Source: Clostridia bacterium
GTDB lineage: Bacteria > Bacillota > Clostridia > Oscillospirales > Acutalibacteraceae
DNA: 51,359 nucleotides
Reading direction: 5' to 3'
Assembly: GCA_024692685.1 (NCBI GenBank)
Contig: JAILMJ010000012.1
Span: forward strand, 1 to 51,359
Every line of letters begins with the position of its first letter. The first letter of the stretch is position 1. This document shows, in pieces, positions 1 to 8,247 of this stretch. The position numbers were made by a program, and so were the translations under genes. Under the pieces are notes generated by a model. It saw nothing but the letters and a program-made list of their open reading frames with translations, searched no databases and was not told the DNA's origin.

Positions 1-26
1 GTAAACGGAAAGAAGGTTAAGCACTT

Positions 27-149
27 ATGCAATACAGAAAAGACCGATACGGAAAAGCGCTCTCCATTCTGGGCTTCGGATGTATGCGTTCCCGTGAAGA
101 GAATGATTTTGTTTTCGCAATGCTTCAAGGCATGATTTGGCCCAAATGA
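27..149 (+). pseudogene. N-terminal remnant of an aldo/keto reductase
   Basis: A 40-codon reading frame begins at an ATG and starts like an aldo/keto reductase: the segment YGKALSILGFGCM matches the usual N-terminus (a short lead followed by a LGFGCMR-type beta strand). After about 21 residues the resemblance ends and the frame closes, whereas full members have roughly 280-380 residues. The match is a short stretch recognised from memory, so the family is likely but not certain. It overlaps the first bases upstream of the next gene and probably marks a deletion or recombination scar. Confidence 0.55.
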
Positions 150-172
150 GATCAGAAACGGAGGTATGGGTT

Positions 173-2413
173 TTGAGACACATAAAACTGATTTCCATCA
201 TTCTAATCCTGATGATTCTTTGCGAAACGTTCCCGGCCTTTGCCGACAGTGCAGAGCAGGGAGTACGCGTTGTTGAAACGCTTTACCCGACAGACGATGT
301 GGTTTTGGCGGATATCGTCATAACAGAGGCGCCTTACTCTGCCGACCCCACGGGCGAAACGGACTGCACGGATATTTTGCAGCGCGCCCTTGATGACTGC
401 GCGGCAAACGGCGGCGGCACGGTGTTTATGCCCGCCGGGCGGTATCTTGTGACAGGAAATGTCTACATAAGACCCTTTGTCACCCTACGCGGCGACTGGC
501 AGGACCCCGACACGGGAAATGACTACGGCACGCTGATAGTCGCGCGCCCCGAGAGCAGCGACGAAAAATGCCCGGCTCTCTTTGATGTCGGCGCAAGCGC
601 GGGGGCGGTCGGCCTTACGGTCTGGTACCCCGAGCAGAGCATTGACAGCGTTAAGCCCTATCCCTACACCTTTTATGTAAACGGCGAAAGGGACTATATG
701 CTCCACACCCTTCACAACATCACCCTGCTCAATTCCTACAGGGGCATCGGCCTTTGCTCGGTGTGTGAAGACGATGTGTATCAGTGCCACGAGATGACAA
801 CGATTGACACCGTCAAGGGCACAGTGCTTTACGAGGGGCTCAATTCCCACAACTGCGCTGATGTGGATGTCTATAAAACAATTCATTTCAACAATAAATA
901 CTGGTTTGAAGCGGGGGAGAAATTCAACGCCCCCGATAAGACCAGACTTGACGCCTACACAAGGGCAAACGCCACGGGAATGAAGCTCGGCGACCTTGAG
1001 TGGCCCGAGATAGCGGATATAAAAATCAGCAACTGCAAATATGGAATCCACCTGATAAGGGGCATCCGCGTGCGGTTCAACGCTTCGTTTTATATGGTCG
1101 ATATAAGGGATTGCGATTACGCCTATTATGCTGAGAAAGACGCAGTCTGGGCGCGCGGCGCAAACTGGGGAGTGAGCTTTGCCGAGAGCGCGCTCGAGGG
1201 CAGCAAATACGCCGCCTACTATATGGGAAAGGCGATACTCGAGTTTTACAATGTCATCACTCAGGGCCCGGTGATGGTGCTTAATCTCCAAAGGACATCT
1301 TCCTCGCCTTTTTACATTGAGCTAAATAAAACCTGCGTTAAGCCCGAGCCCGTGCTCTATACAGTGCAGGCGGACAGAAGCGGAAAGACAGATGCCTCCG
1401 CCGCCGTGCAGCAAAAGCTTGACGAAGCGGCCGCAACGGGCGGCATAGTTTACCTGCCGGGCGGTATGTACCGCTTTGAGTCGCCTGTAACCGTGCCCGC
1501 AGGGGTGGAGCTTCGCGGCTCGTCATCCGTTGCCGCAAGAGATCAGGGCGGCAACAGTAACGGTACGCTTGTGCTCTCGTTTTACGGCTACAATGACGCC
1601 GACAAACCCCTTGTCACCCTCGCAGGTAAAGGCGCAGGCATCAGAGGAATGCGCTTTGACTACCCAGAAAACGCACCTGTTAAAGGGAATGACACATACC
1701 GCAGCACCTCGCCCTGCATTTTTTCAAATGCAGACGATAGCTATGTTGTAAACTGCTTTATCACCCTTGCCGAAGTCGGCGTGAGGTTTGAGGCCTGCAA
1801 AAACGCCTTTGTAAAGCGCCTTGTCGGCTGCTGCTACGGCTCAATGCTGTCGCTCAGCGGCTGCGAAAGCCCGTGGATTGAGGCAACGCTGCAAAACGGC
1901 AACGCCGTTACCCGAAACGGCTACGCAAAAACCGACCTGCCGGAGCTTCAGGGAAGGCTCGATGAATCGCTGATTTTTGATGTGCTGTTTAACCCTATAT
2001 TAAAGCAGACCTGCACATATATTGACATAAGCACAAGCGATGATGTGACAGTTTTCAACACGTTCATATACGGCGCAAAGAACTATCTGCGCGCGGAAGA
2101 TTCGTCTCTGACGCTTGTCAATGTGGGCTATGACGGCAACAACGGCAGCGAGCCTGCCCTTGTGCTGTCGGGCGGCAGTATTGCGGTTCTTAACAGCATG
2201 CGCTGCGACGGCAAGATGTATAATATTGAAAACGGCACGCAGTATCAGTCATATAACAGCATGCTGATTTCAGGCGCTTGCAAGGAGTATTCGGTGATTA
2301 AAAACATACCGTTTTCACAGCTTGACACCCCCGGCAAAATCAGCCTGCTGCTGCAGCCCGCCTACCGTGTGCTCGCATTCTTTGAAAAACTGTTTTACAA
2401 TATCTTCCATTAA
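173..2413 (+). CDS. Secreted tandem beta-helix protein (Pectate_lyase_3 type)
   Basis: A secreted protein of about 746 residues, probably acting on or binding polysaccharide outside the cell. I chose the TTG at 173 because GGAGG lies at 160-164, 8 bases upstream, and the product then opens with a clean signal peptide (MRHIKLISIILILMILC...FPAFA). Earlier in-frame starts (137, 146) lack a ribosome site. Two similar beta-helix openings follow: one near residue 45 (YSADPTGETDCTDILQRAL, then NGGGTVFMPAGRY) and another near residue 400 (DRSGKTDASAAVQQKLDEAA, then GGIVYLPGGMYRF). These are the N-terminal signature of the Pectate_lyase_3 fold. The two halves suggest an internal duplication. The C-terminus is a short aromatic tail, AYRVLAFFEKLFYNIFH, like tails on other secreted proteins here. 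Substrate unknown. Confidence 0.75.
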   Translation: MRHIKLISIILILMILCETFPAFADSAEQGVRVVETLYPTDDVVLADIVITEAPYSADPTGETDCTDILQRALDDCAANGGGTVFMPAGRYLVTGNVYIRPFVTLRGDWQDPDTGNDYGTLIVARPESSDEKCPALFDVGASAGAVGLTVWYPEQSIDSVKPYPYTFYVNGERDYMLHTLHNITLLNSYRGIGLCSVCEDDVYQCHEMTTIDTVKGTVLYEGLNSHNCADVDVYKTIHFNNKYWFEAGEKFNAPDKTRLDAYTRANATGMKLGDLEWPEIADIKISNCKYGIHLIRGIRVRFNASFYMVDIRDCDYAYYAEKDAVWARGANWGVSFAESALEGSKYAAYYMGKAILEFYNVITQGPVMVLNLQRTSSSPFYIELNKTCVKPEPVLYTVQADRSGKTDASAAVQQKLDEAAATGGIVYLPGGMYRFESPVTVPAGVELRGSSSVAARDQGGNSNGTLVLSFYGYNDADKPLVTLAGKGAGIRGMRFDYPENAPVKGNDTYRSTSPCIFSNADDSYVVNCFITLAEVGVRFEACKNAFVKRLVGCCYGSMLSLSGCESPWIEATLQNGNAVTRNGYAKTDLPELQGRLDESLIFDVLFNPILKQTCTYIDISTSDDVTVFNTFIYGAKNYLRAEDSSLTLVNVGYDGNNGSEPALVLSGGSIAVLNSMRCDGKMYNIENGTQYQSYNSMLISGACKEYSVIKNIPFSQLDTPGKISLLLQPAYRVLAFFEKLFYNIFH

Positions 2414-2420
2414 AAGCAAA

Positions 2421-2466
2421 AGCCCCGGAGCTTTGGATGAAATCCTGACGCTCCGGGCTGCTTTTT
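2421..2466 (+). terminator. Rho-independent terminator after the beta-helix gene
   Basis: Arms AGCCCCGGAGC (2421-2431) and GCTCCGGGCT (2450-2459) can pair with one unpaired C in the left arm, and are followed by GCTTTTTG. It starts 8 bases after the stop codon. Confidence 0.8.
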
Positions 2467-2496
2467 GCCTGGTCCGCCTGGATCGGTTTTATTGTA

Positions 2497-2526
2497 TTGA
2501 CGGGACGCACTGCATTGCGCTATAAT
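2497..2526 (+). promoter_or_regulatory. Sigma-A promoter for the DUF3784 gene
   Basis: TTGACG (2497-2502) and TATAAT (2521-2526) are separated by 18 bases, 35 bases before the next start codon. Confidence 0.7.
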
Positions 2527-2561
2527 GATCTCAGCAAATCGGGATTTATGGAGGCAATAAT

Positions 2562-2876
2562 ATGTTGCTTGCAGTTTTTCTTGTTATCACTGCTTTGTTT
2601 GTTGTGCTGGGAATCATATTTGCCTCAGGTAAAGGCGCAAATCTGATTGCCGGATATAATACGGCATCCCATGAAGAAAAAGCACAAACAAATGAGAAAA
2701 AACTTCTGAAAGCAATGTCTGTACTTATGTTTGTTCTTGCCGGATGCTTTCTCGTGTCGGCATCAAGCGAATTATTCCATATAAAGTTACTGATATGGAT
2801 CGGGCAGGCATTATTCGTTGTTGTTTTAATTGCAGGTCTCGTTTATCTTAACACAGGGAACAGATTCAAAAAGTGA
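2562..2876 (+). CDS. Small membrane protein, DUF3784-like
   Basis: A 104-residue protein with three predicted membrane segments (about residues 2-22, 49-66 and 74-94) and a short polar loop containing LIAGYNTASHEEKA. That loop, 'GYNTxSxEEK', is characteristic of the DUF3784 family common in Clostridia. Start ATG has TGGAGG 9-14 bases upstream and a promoter of its own at 2497-2526, so it is probably expressed alone. The biochemical function of this family is unknown to me; no enzyme motif is visible. Confidence 0.7.
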   Translation: MLLAVFLVITALFVVLGIIFASGKGANLIAGYNTASHEEKAQTNEKKLLKAMSVLMFVLAGCFLVSASSELFHIKLLIWIGQALFVVVLIAGLVYLNTGNRFKK

Positions 2877-2954
2877 TGATTGTAACAAATTCCGGTTTGT
2901 CTGATTGATTATGAAAAATAATACCAAAAACCGGAGCTATAGGAGGAGGTTTTT

Positions 2955-3983
2955 ATGAAAAGAATGCTTTCGGCCTATGTTGCGATATTACTTGTTTTTA
3001 TGTGCGTTATGCCCGCGTTTGCTTTACCCGCCACGGCGGAACGGGAAGCGGACGGCGCCGCCGCGGGCGTCACTTTCACGGCTTTTTTTGTCAGCATAGG
3101 CGCAAAAATCAAATCCTTTTTCAACCGGATAAAATATTCTTTTGAGGTGAAGAAGGAAGGTGTTCCCAACACGATGAACAGAAACGCGGTCCATATGCTG
3201 AAATCCGTTGAGGATACTATCTGCGACAGTTTCATTATCACGACCGAAGACGGCAAAGTCATTGCCATAGACGGCAGTCATACAGCTGAGACCGATTACT
3301 TTATTCAGTACCTTAAAGCCGTTACGGGGCAGAAGGTGCCGAAAATCGACGCCTGGTTCCTGACTCATCCGCACGACGACCATGTTCAGGTTTTTGACGA
3401 AGTTGCCGCAAACCGCACAAGGCAGGTCAGCTTTGACAAGGTTATGCTGAAATACGCTCCGTATGATTTTTACGCCGCCGTTCAAAATACCGAGGCAATG
3501 GAACTGATAGCTGAATTCGACCGCGTCAGCCGCGCCTTCCCCGAAAAGGTGCAGGTTCTGAATGACGGCGATGTTTTCAATATCGGAGCGGCGAAAATCA
3601 CTGTGCTCTACACCTTTGACCCGCAGTGGACCAACCCCAACGAAGCGTCTCTGATTTTCCGCATGGATCTCGGCGGTAAAAGCATTATGTTTACCGGCGA
3701 CGCGCAGGTAAACGCCGGCAACAAGGTGCTCGCAAACCCTGAATACAGTGCTCTTATGAAGTGCGATATCTGCAAGACGGCTCACCACGGGCAGGACGGC
3801 GTATCAAGAGAATTTTATGAAGCGGTTTCTCCCGAAATCTGCCTGTGGCCAACCCCGACCTGGGTGTGGGACAACAGAAACGGAAACCTTCAAACGCCGG
3901 AAGTACGCGCCTGGATTGAGGAACTCGGCGTAAAACAGAATTATCTCGCCTGGCAGGGCTCACAGGTCATTTATCTTGACTGA
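2955..3983 (+). CDS. Secreted metallo-beta-lactamase-fold hydrolase
   Basis: A 342-residue exported protein with an N-terminal signal peptide (cleaved after FALPATA or nearby). The metal-binding motif THPHDDH sits near residue 137-143, followed by FTGDAQ near 247 and AHHGQDG near 275. This is the H-x-H-x-D-H ... D ... H layout of the metallo-beta-lactamase superfamily, closest in style to ComEC-type hydrolase domains. Two metal ions, probably zinc, would be expected. Between the signal peptide and the catalytic domain is a hydrophobic, basic, aromatic segment (AFFVSIGAKIKSFFNRIKY) that may hold the enzyme at the membrane. GGAGGAGG precedes the start by 6 bases. The substrate is not predictable from sequence. 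Confidence 0.8.
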   Translation: MKRMLSAYVAILLVFMCVMPAFALPATAEREADGAAAGVTFTAFFVSIGAKIKSFFNRIKYSFEVKKEGVPNTMNRNAVHMLKSVEDTICDSFIITTEDGKVIAIDGSHTAETDYFIQYLKAVTGQKVPKIDAWFLTHPHDDHVQVFDEVAANRTRQVSFDKVMLKYAPYDFYAAVQNTEAMELIAEFDRVSRAFPEKVQVLNDGDVFNIGAAKITVLYTFDPQWTNPNEASLIFRMDLGGKSIMFTGDAQVNAGNKVLANPEYSALMKCDICKTAHHGQDGVSREFYEAVSPEICLWPTPTWVWDNRNGNLQTPEVRAWIEELGVKQNYLAWQGSQVIYLD

Positions 3984-4002
3984 GCCGCAGCCCGCGCCTT
4001 TC

Positions 4003-4030
4003 TTGATTATATTCATAAGCAGTGTATAAT
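4003..4030 (+). promoter_or_regulatory. Probable promoter inside the apparent 5' end of the 4.0 kb gene
   Basis: TTGATT (4003-4008) and a perfect TATAAT (4025-4030), spacing 16. A GTG at 4022 that would otherwise serve as a start codon overlaps this -10 box, so translation must begin further down. Confidence 0.55.
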
Positions 4031-4066
4031 CTAATATCAGAATCAAATGTTTTAGGAGACATCAGT

Positions 4067-4894
4067 ATAAAAAAAACAATTTCAATCGTTCTTGCGTTAC
4101 TTGCTGTTTTTTCCTCTTTTATTTCGCCTGCCGTTTTTGCCGCCGAGCCACACACATACATAGTCAGATATGTTCCGGGAAAAGGAGAATGGCGCTCTCA
4201 GCAACGGAGCTCATGGGACAACTCGGAAGAAAGCTATAATTTGGATTATCTTTGGGGCAATATTCAGGACGGAGATACGCTGATTATTTCAGGCGACGAA
4301 GACTCTCCGACATTCGGAGATTTAAAAATTGAAAAAAAGCTTGCCAAGCTGACTCTTTACGCTGTCAGAAGCGGGATCATCGTTTGTTCCAAATCCGCAA
4401 TCAATGAGGTTTATGTTCTCAAAGGAACATCGGCAACACTCAACGGCCAATACGATACCATATATGTTTATGATGACAGTTCCTGCGAAATCAACAACGA
4501 TGTAAGTAAGCTTCAGATATCCGGTGAAACATGCATGAAAATGAATGTTACCGCACATGGAATGGTTGGCTTTTGTCAGATTGATAATCGCGGAAATGTA
4601 ATCTACACAGTATACAATGCCGAGCCCGACACTCTTAAAGTTGTTGACGGTGTTTTACAAGATTCAGGCAAAGGCAGTATTATTACCCCTGATATTCCGG
4701 TTCCTGTTCCTGTTCCGGCTTCGGTCGGGGAAGAGCCGAAATACAGCTTTTGGGATAAAATCATTAACTTCCTCAAGCGCATATGGTCGTTTATTGTTAC
4801 CGCTTTACATATTCCGGAGCTTTCCGTATCCGGTATTTCTGCCTGTATGGAACAGAGCGATATGTCAGGCAATCCTATTGTCGATAAATCCTGA
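4067..4894 (+). CDS. Secreted protein of unknown function with apparent ATA start
   Basis: About 275 residues with a signal peptide (KKTISIVLALLAVFSSFISP...AVFA) and a beta-rich body without a family I recognise. A PVPVPVP linker follows, then an aromatic amphipathic segment (SFWDKIINFLKRIWSFI) and a C-terminal extension. The codon where an ATG is expected, directly before the lysines and 8 bases after AGGAG (4054-4058), reads ATA at 4067. The only upstream in-frame start, GTG 4022, lies inside a -10 promoter box. The gene may use rare ATA initiation, be silenced by a point mutation, or contain a sequencing error. The rest of the frame is intact for 275 codons, so decay would be recent. Confidence 0.6.
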   Translation: MKKTISIVLALLAVFSSFISPAVFAAEPHTYIVRYVPGKGEWRSQQRSSWDNSEESYNLDYLWGNIQDGDTLIISGDEDSPTFGDLKIEKKLAKLTLYAVRSGIIVCSKSAINEVYVLKGTSATLNGQYDTIYVYDDSSCEINNDVSKLQISGETCMKMNVTAHGMVGFCQIDNRGNVIYTVYNAEPDTLKVVDGVLQDSGKGSIITPDIPVPVPVPASVGEEPKYSFWDKIINFLKRIWSFIVTALHIPELSVSGISACMEQSDMSGNPIVDKS

Positions 4895-5183
4895 ATCGGA
4901 GCTTTCGGACAAATTGACTCATCACAAACCCATTTGAACAACCGTGGAATAACCGAAGAACAAATGCCTGATGGAGTTCTGTTTTATTCTTTGGGTGTTT
5001 TTAGCATATTTTCATCTCAAATAACGGATTTGAATATTTGAAAAATGAAAGCGGATTTCAATCAATATATGGATATATGTTTGCCAACAGAATATTAAGC
5101 GGTGAAGCAATAAAAACGAGTTCCCTTGGCATCTGCATTCTGAGAATGGGTTGTTTAACAATCAAATCAGCGGAAGAAAAAAC
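4895..5183 (+). other. Degraded, probably former coding sequence
   Basis: No intact gene is present. Protein-like stretches alternate between frames: one reads ...NRGITEEQMPDGVLFYSLG... up to about 5040, and a second frame from about 5010 reads NNGFEYLKNESGFQSIYGY.... This frame switching without start signals suggests a decayed gene. I cannot name the family. Confidence 0.35.
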
Positions 5184-5285
5184 ATGAATATGAATTTAAT
5201 ACCCGCAGAAGCAAAAAATACAGGCAACTATTTCTGCACCTGGGATTCCCAGTGCGACGAAATCAAGGATGCAATAATGAAATGA
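5184..5285 (+). pseudogene. Short 5' gene remnant (33 codons)
   Basis: An ATG opens a 33-codon frame (NLIPAEAKNTGNYFCTWDSQ..., then QCDEIKDAIMK and stop) that reads like the start of a larger protein but ends just before a hairpin at 5288. It has no good ribosome site (only GGAAG, 12 bases upstream). The family is not recognised; the tryptophan/cysteine-containing core looks like real coding sequence rather than chance. Confidence 0.3.
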
Positions 5286-5287
5286 AA

Positions 5288-5313
5288 AATCTCCCGTCAA
5301 TCGGCGGGAGATT
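5288..5313 (-). terminator. Orphan terminator hairpin, better in minus direction
   Basis: Perfect 9-base arms AATCTCCCG (5288-5296) and CGGGAGATT (5305-5313). On the minus strand the hairpin is followed by ATTTTTCATTT, while the plus side has no T run. It would end a minus-strand transcript, yet the only minus-strand gene just to its right is the fragment at 5591-5761. Confidence 0.55.
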
Positions 5314-5479
5314 ATAGATTGAAGATTTTAAGTCTGCAGCTGCGAACTTTTTACACTAAATCATTGAAATGCATTTCATTGTTTAGTAAAATAGAAGCAG
5401 GGAACCCGGATTTAAAAGCCGCAACGGATATCATTCTGAATAATGTATTTTTCATTATTCCTTTTTGTAATGATTTCTT

Positions 5480-5650
5480 CCCTCAGAAAAACTATAAGGA
5501 TGTGAAAAAATGAAAAAAAGTGCACAGGCTCTTTCCGCATTTGTTTCGCTGTTTCTTATTATTACGCTGTTATCGGGACTGTGCCTGACTTCATTTGTCG
5601 CAAACGGGTTCAAATATGTTCACAATCCGCTTGACAATCCTGCTGCCGCC
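5480..5650 (+). repeat. Near-identical duplicate of the 5' end of the 10.8 kb gene (copy 1)
   Basis: About 170 bases match 10754-10923 with two substitutions in the coding part plus a small difference in the leader. The block covers the ribosome site, signal peptide and first residues. Similarity stops abruptly at 5650, inside a codon run for alanines. Confidence 0.95.
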
Positions 5651-5743
5651 TTCATACACGGGAACATCAAGAGCCCAGTTAACCGCGCTGTTCTGAGCAA
5701 AACCCGTGGAATAAAGAAATGTGAAAATAACAGTCAGGAATGA
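5510..5743 (+). pseudogene. Truncated copy of the 10.8 kb secreted protein gene
   Basis: Residues 1-47 are the same as the intact gene at 10783 except for one alanine-to-valine change (SFVANGF instead of SFAANGF). Beyond 5650 the sequence is unrelated antisense DNA, giving a meaningless tail to a stop at 5743. The ribosome site is intact, so a short secreted peptide could still be made. High identity indicates a recent duplication or recombination event. Confidence 0.85.
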
Positions 5744-5761
5744 AACGAATGTTTTTATCAT
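5591..5761 (-). pseudogene. 5' fragment of a second secreted-protein gene, head-on to the first
   Basis: On the minus strand an ATG at 5761 with GAGGA 12-16 bases upstream opens a typical signal peptide (MIKTFVSFLTVIFTFLYSTG, then FAQNSAVNWALDVPVYEG). After 37 codons, at exactly 5651, it runs into the antisense of the copied block and stops at 5591. Two gene starts have therefore been joined nose to nose at 5650/5651. The family of the original gene is not recognisable from 37 residues. Confidence 0.6.
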
Positions 5762-5872
5762 TAAACATCATCCTCTGAATATGTTTAGAATTAATAGTAA
5801 GACACGACTGATGGTATATTAATATTGCGTTATTTAGGAATGTTCATATTAATACAATATGTTTCAATATAT

Positions 5873-7591
5873 TCAGCGATTATCCACGGTAAATCCTCTT
5901 GTCAATGTATTTACAGAAACACCTTCAACATATTTTACCGTAATGTCGGTGCGTTTGGCTTTCACTTTCGGAATAATGCCTTTGTATTTGATTTTTACGG
6001 ATTTACCCGGAAGGACAGTAACTGATTTAATCGCGTCAAATTTAATATCAAGACCTGATGCGGTAACCGACAGTATCTTTATCGGAGTAACATTGTTCAG
6101 ATTTTTTATGACTATTTCGCTGTCATCGGAAGATAAGAAACCAGGGCGCGATTTGTCAAAGCCAAACCCTATTCCCATATTCACATTATCCGAATAGCCG
6201 AACTGCGGATAATCAGAATCAGAATATACATCTTTGATATCATCTGTCAGAATGAGTTTCTCTATAAGGTTCTTTGAATATTCCTGATTATAATATGCAC
6301 CGTGAAAAGCGCCTTCAACAAACCATGTGTTTTCGGGAAGAAACGCCGTCGAGGCATCAATATCCATAGCAGGCGAAACATGACTGTGCTTCGGATCGGT
6401 ACAGGTGGAATGCTGTGCTTTATAGCCGTCGCTGAAATGTTTTCCGTATTTCGAACAGCAGGCACCGGTGGCAAGCTTAGTCGGAAGTAGAATATCTGTG
6501 TTGTCATCCCCTCCGAGACATTCCTGCATTCCGCTGCCGCTTATAATTGACAGGTCAATTCCTTTCGCCTGACATTTTTTGAATGTATTCCTGAGATTCG
6601 GAATCAAATCATAATGAATTATATCATTGGATTTAATAATAGCGGCGCTCTCAACCGGATCCAGAAATTCCTTTTTCAGCAATTCATAATATTCATTGGA
6701 ACAGAGCGAATACATACTGCCCCAGTAGCGCCACATTCCCGCAAGCTCCGCAAGACCGCTGCTCGCAAACTCGTCGATATAATGAAAATAGTTTTTGATA
6801 AGCAGTTTCTCGGCCTCGGTGGAAAGGCTGAGAAGGTTTTCCACAAAAACAAGGATATCATCAAAAGGAACATCGGCATCCGCTTCGAGAATGTGTTTTA
6901 TTGCATCCGTTCCCGCAAGTGCCGGATAAATCATAACCGCTTTTTCGACATCGCTGTCGTTAAGATACCTGTAGAAATATGCAGCAATAATCTGACCGCC
7001 GTAGCTGTGTGAACAAAGCCTGACCTTTTTGGAACCGGTATACTTTTTTACGGACTTAACAAAAGATCTGAGCTGAGAAGCAAGTTCAAGACAATCAAGC
7101 TGACTGTTGTAACAGAATACAAAAGTCCTGCCGGAATCGGTCTTCGCGGCAATACTCTTGGCAAGATCGGCCATAGCCAGATATTTTCCGTTCTTATGCC
7201 GCGCAAGGTAGCCGACATTGCACAGAGCGGGGTCCTGAGAAAACGATTCAATTCCGTAATCGCTGCTTCCGTCAGGATTGCAGGTCAGTTTATGAAGAAC
7301 ATCCTCGGCGTCGCTGCCCAGCCTGGCGCCAAGCCTGTCAAATTTTCCAAATGCAAGGCCGGCAATCAGAGTCATCAGAGTCGGCGAATCCGAAACGATT
7401 TTACCGAGTACAGTCGGAACGGTAAAAGGCCACAACTGTTCTTCATTTTCTCCGTCGATATCTATACCCATAACAGTTTCAACAAACCCGGGAACTAAGA
7501 TTACCGGAGTGTCGTCTTCGGCGGCGCTGATTATTACACAGCACGAAAAAACAATTGTCGCACTCAGGATAAAGCAGATAATTCTTTTCAT
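5873..7591 (-). CDS. Secreted alpha/beta-hydrolase, LCAT/lipase-like
   Basis: A 572-residue exported protein. Start ATG at 7591 is preceded by GGAAGG at 8 bases. The signal peptide is followed by a lipase-type opening (PVILVPGFVETVMG), then a nucleophile elbow SHSYGG with the serine near residue 196, in the position and context of lecithin:cholesterol acyltransferase-type (LCAT) and related lipases. A late EGAFHGAYYN motif may supply the catalytic histidine, and several aspartates could complete the triad. The last roughly 100 residues look like an all-beta accessory domain. It probably hydrolyses or transfers acyl chains of lipids outside the cell. It is transcribed alone. Confidence 0.7.
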   Translation of the reverse strand: MKRIICFILSATIVFSCCVIISAAEDDTPVILVPGFVETVMGIDIDGENEEQLWPFTVPTVLGKIVSDSPTLMTLIAGLAFGKFDRLGARLGSDAEDVLHKLTCNPDGSSDYGIESFSQDPALCNVGYLARHKNGKYLAMADLAKSIAAKTDSGRTFVFCYNSQLDCLELASQLRSFVKSVKKYTGSKKVRLCSHSYGGQIIAAYFYRYLNDSDVEKAVMIYPALAGTDAIKHILEADADVPFDDILVFVENLLSLSTEAEKLLIKNYFHYIDEFASSGLAELAGMWRYWGSMYSLCSNEYYELLKKEFLDPVESAAIIKSNDIIHYDLIPNLRNTFKKCQAKGIDLSIISGSGMQECLGGDDNTDILLPTKLATGACCSKYGKHFSDGYKAQHSTCTDPKHSHVSPAMDIDASTAFLPENTWFVEGAFHGAYYNQEYSKNLIEKLILTDDIKDVYSDSDYPQFGYSDNVNMGIGFGFDKSRPGFLSSDDSEIVIKNLNNVTPIKILSVTASGLDIKFDAIKSVTVLPGKSVKIKYKGIIPKVKAKRTDITVKYVEGVSVNTLTRGFTVDNR

Positions 7592-7749
7592 AAAGCACAC
7601 CTTCCAATATAATACAAACGGCTGTTAATTCTTTCTGAAACGCTTTGTTTTGTATATGAGTCAAAAAATATACTCTTTAAAGCGGAAAACAATACTGTTT
7701 TACGAACACCCGCCCAAAACTTCGGGACTGAGATGTCTTGCTTTTGTTT

Positions 7750-8247
7750 TCATACCGTCAGCAGGAAAAGGCAGATGTTGAGGAGAATCCAGCCGGTTAT
7801 CGCCGCCGCTTTGGATTTGGGAGAGATCTTACCTTTTGCTAGGGCGTAAATGAGCAGACCCGTGAGGTGAGCAACGCAGAGCGCCATGATTATCATCGTC
7901 ATTATGCCCGTAGGCCAGTTGGGGAGCACGATAACGGGCAGGACCGCCTCAGAGAATCGGTAACTTACAAAGCTCAGGAAGAACACAAGCGTCATAAGCA
8001 CAGGCACAAACATCGCACCGAGGCTCAGAAATGAGCGACGGACAGGGTGAGGCGTTCCGGTCTGCTTTAAAAGAGCCAGCGTTGTGATAAATGCTGCAAT
8101 CAGAAGGGACGGCGTCAGTATGCCAAGGGGAACAATACAGTTATAAGGCAGATATGGCAAGCTCGCTACGGCGTGTTGCCAGAAATAAACCACTCCGAGG
8201 GTTATGACCAGCAAAACCGGAAAGATAAACTTTTTGGCGTTTTTCAT
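7750..8247 (-). CDS. Small integral membrane protein, unknown
   Basis: 165 residues with about five hydrophobic helices (near residues 8-26, 35-57, 72-96, 105-130 and 143-162), no enzyme motif and no family I recognise. The ATG at 8247 is supported by GGAGGG 5 bases upstream and overlaps the stop of the preceding beta-helix gene by 4 bases (ATGA), so the two are translationally coupled. It may anchor, export or sense for that enzyme, but this is only inferred from coupling. Confidence 0.65.
   Translation of the reverse strand: MKNAKKFIFPVLLVITLGVVYFWQHAVASLPYLPYNCIVPLGILTPSLLIAAFITTLALLKQTGTPHPVRRSFLSLGAMFVPVLMTLVFFLSFVSYRFSEAVLPVIVLPNWPTGIMTMIIMALCVAHLTGLLIYALAKGKISPKSKAAAITGWILLNICLFLLTV

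Noticed and set aside
485-1291. Long open frame on the minus strand inside the first beta-helix gene
   Set aside because: It has no ribosome site or recognisable protein and is fully antisense to a gene with signal peptide and family signatures; likely a by-product of high-GC third positions.
3024-3788. Minus-strand open frame inside the metallo-beta-lactamase-fold gene
   Set aside because: Antisense to a clear enzyme gene and without start signals.
4022-4066. GTG at 4022 as the start of the 4.0 kb secreted protein
   Set aside because: It overlaps the TATAAT box of a good promoter and has no ribosome site; the signal peptide begins 45 bases later.
5365-5378. Palindrome TGAAATGCATTTCA as an operator
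   Set aside because: A single AT-rich palindrome in a gene graveyard, with no second copy or functional promoter nearby.
5319-5513. 64-codon frame ahead of the truncated secreted-protein copy
   Set aside because: It starts at a weak codon without a ribosome site, has no protein-like pattern, and its end overlaps the real leader of the copied gene.
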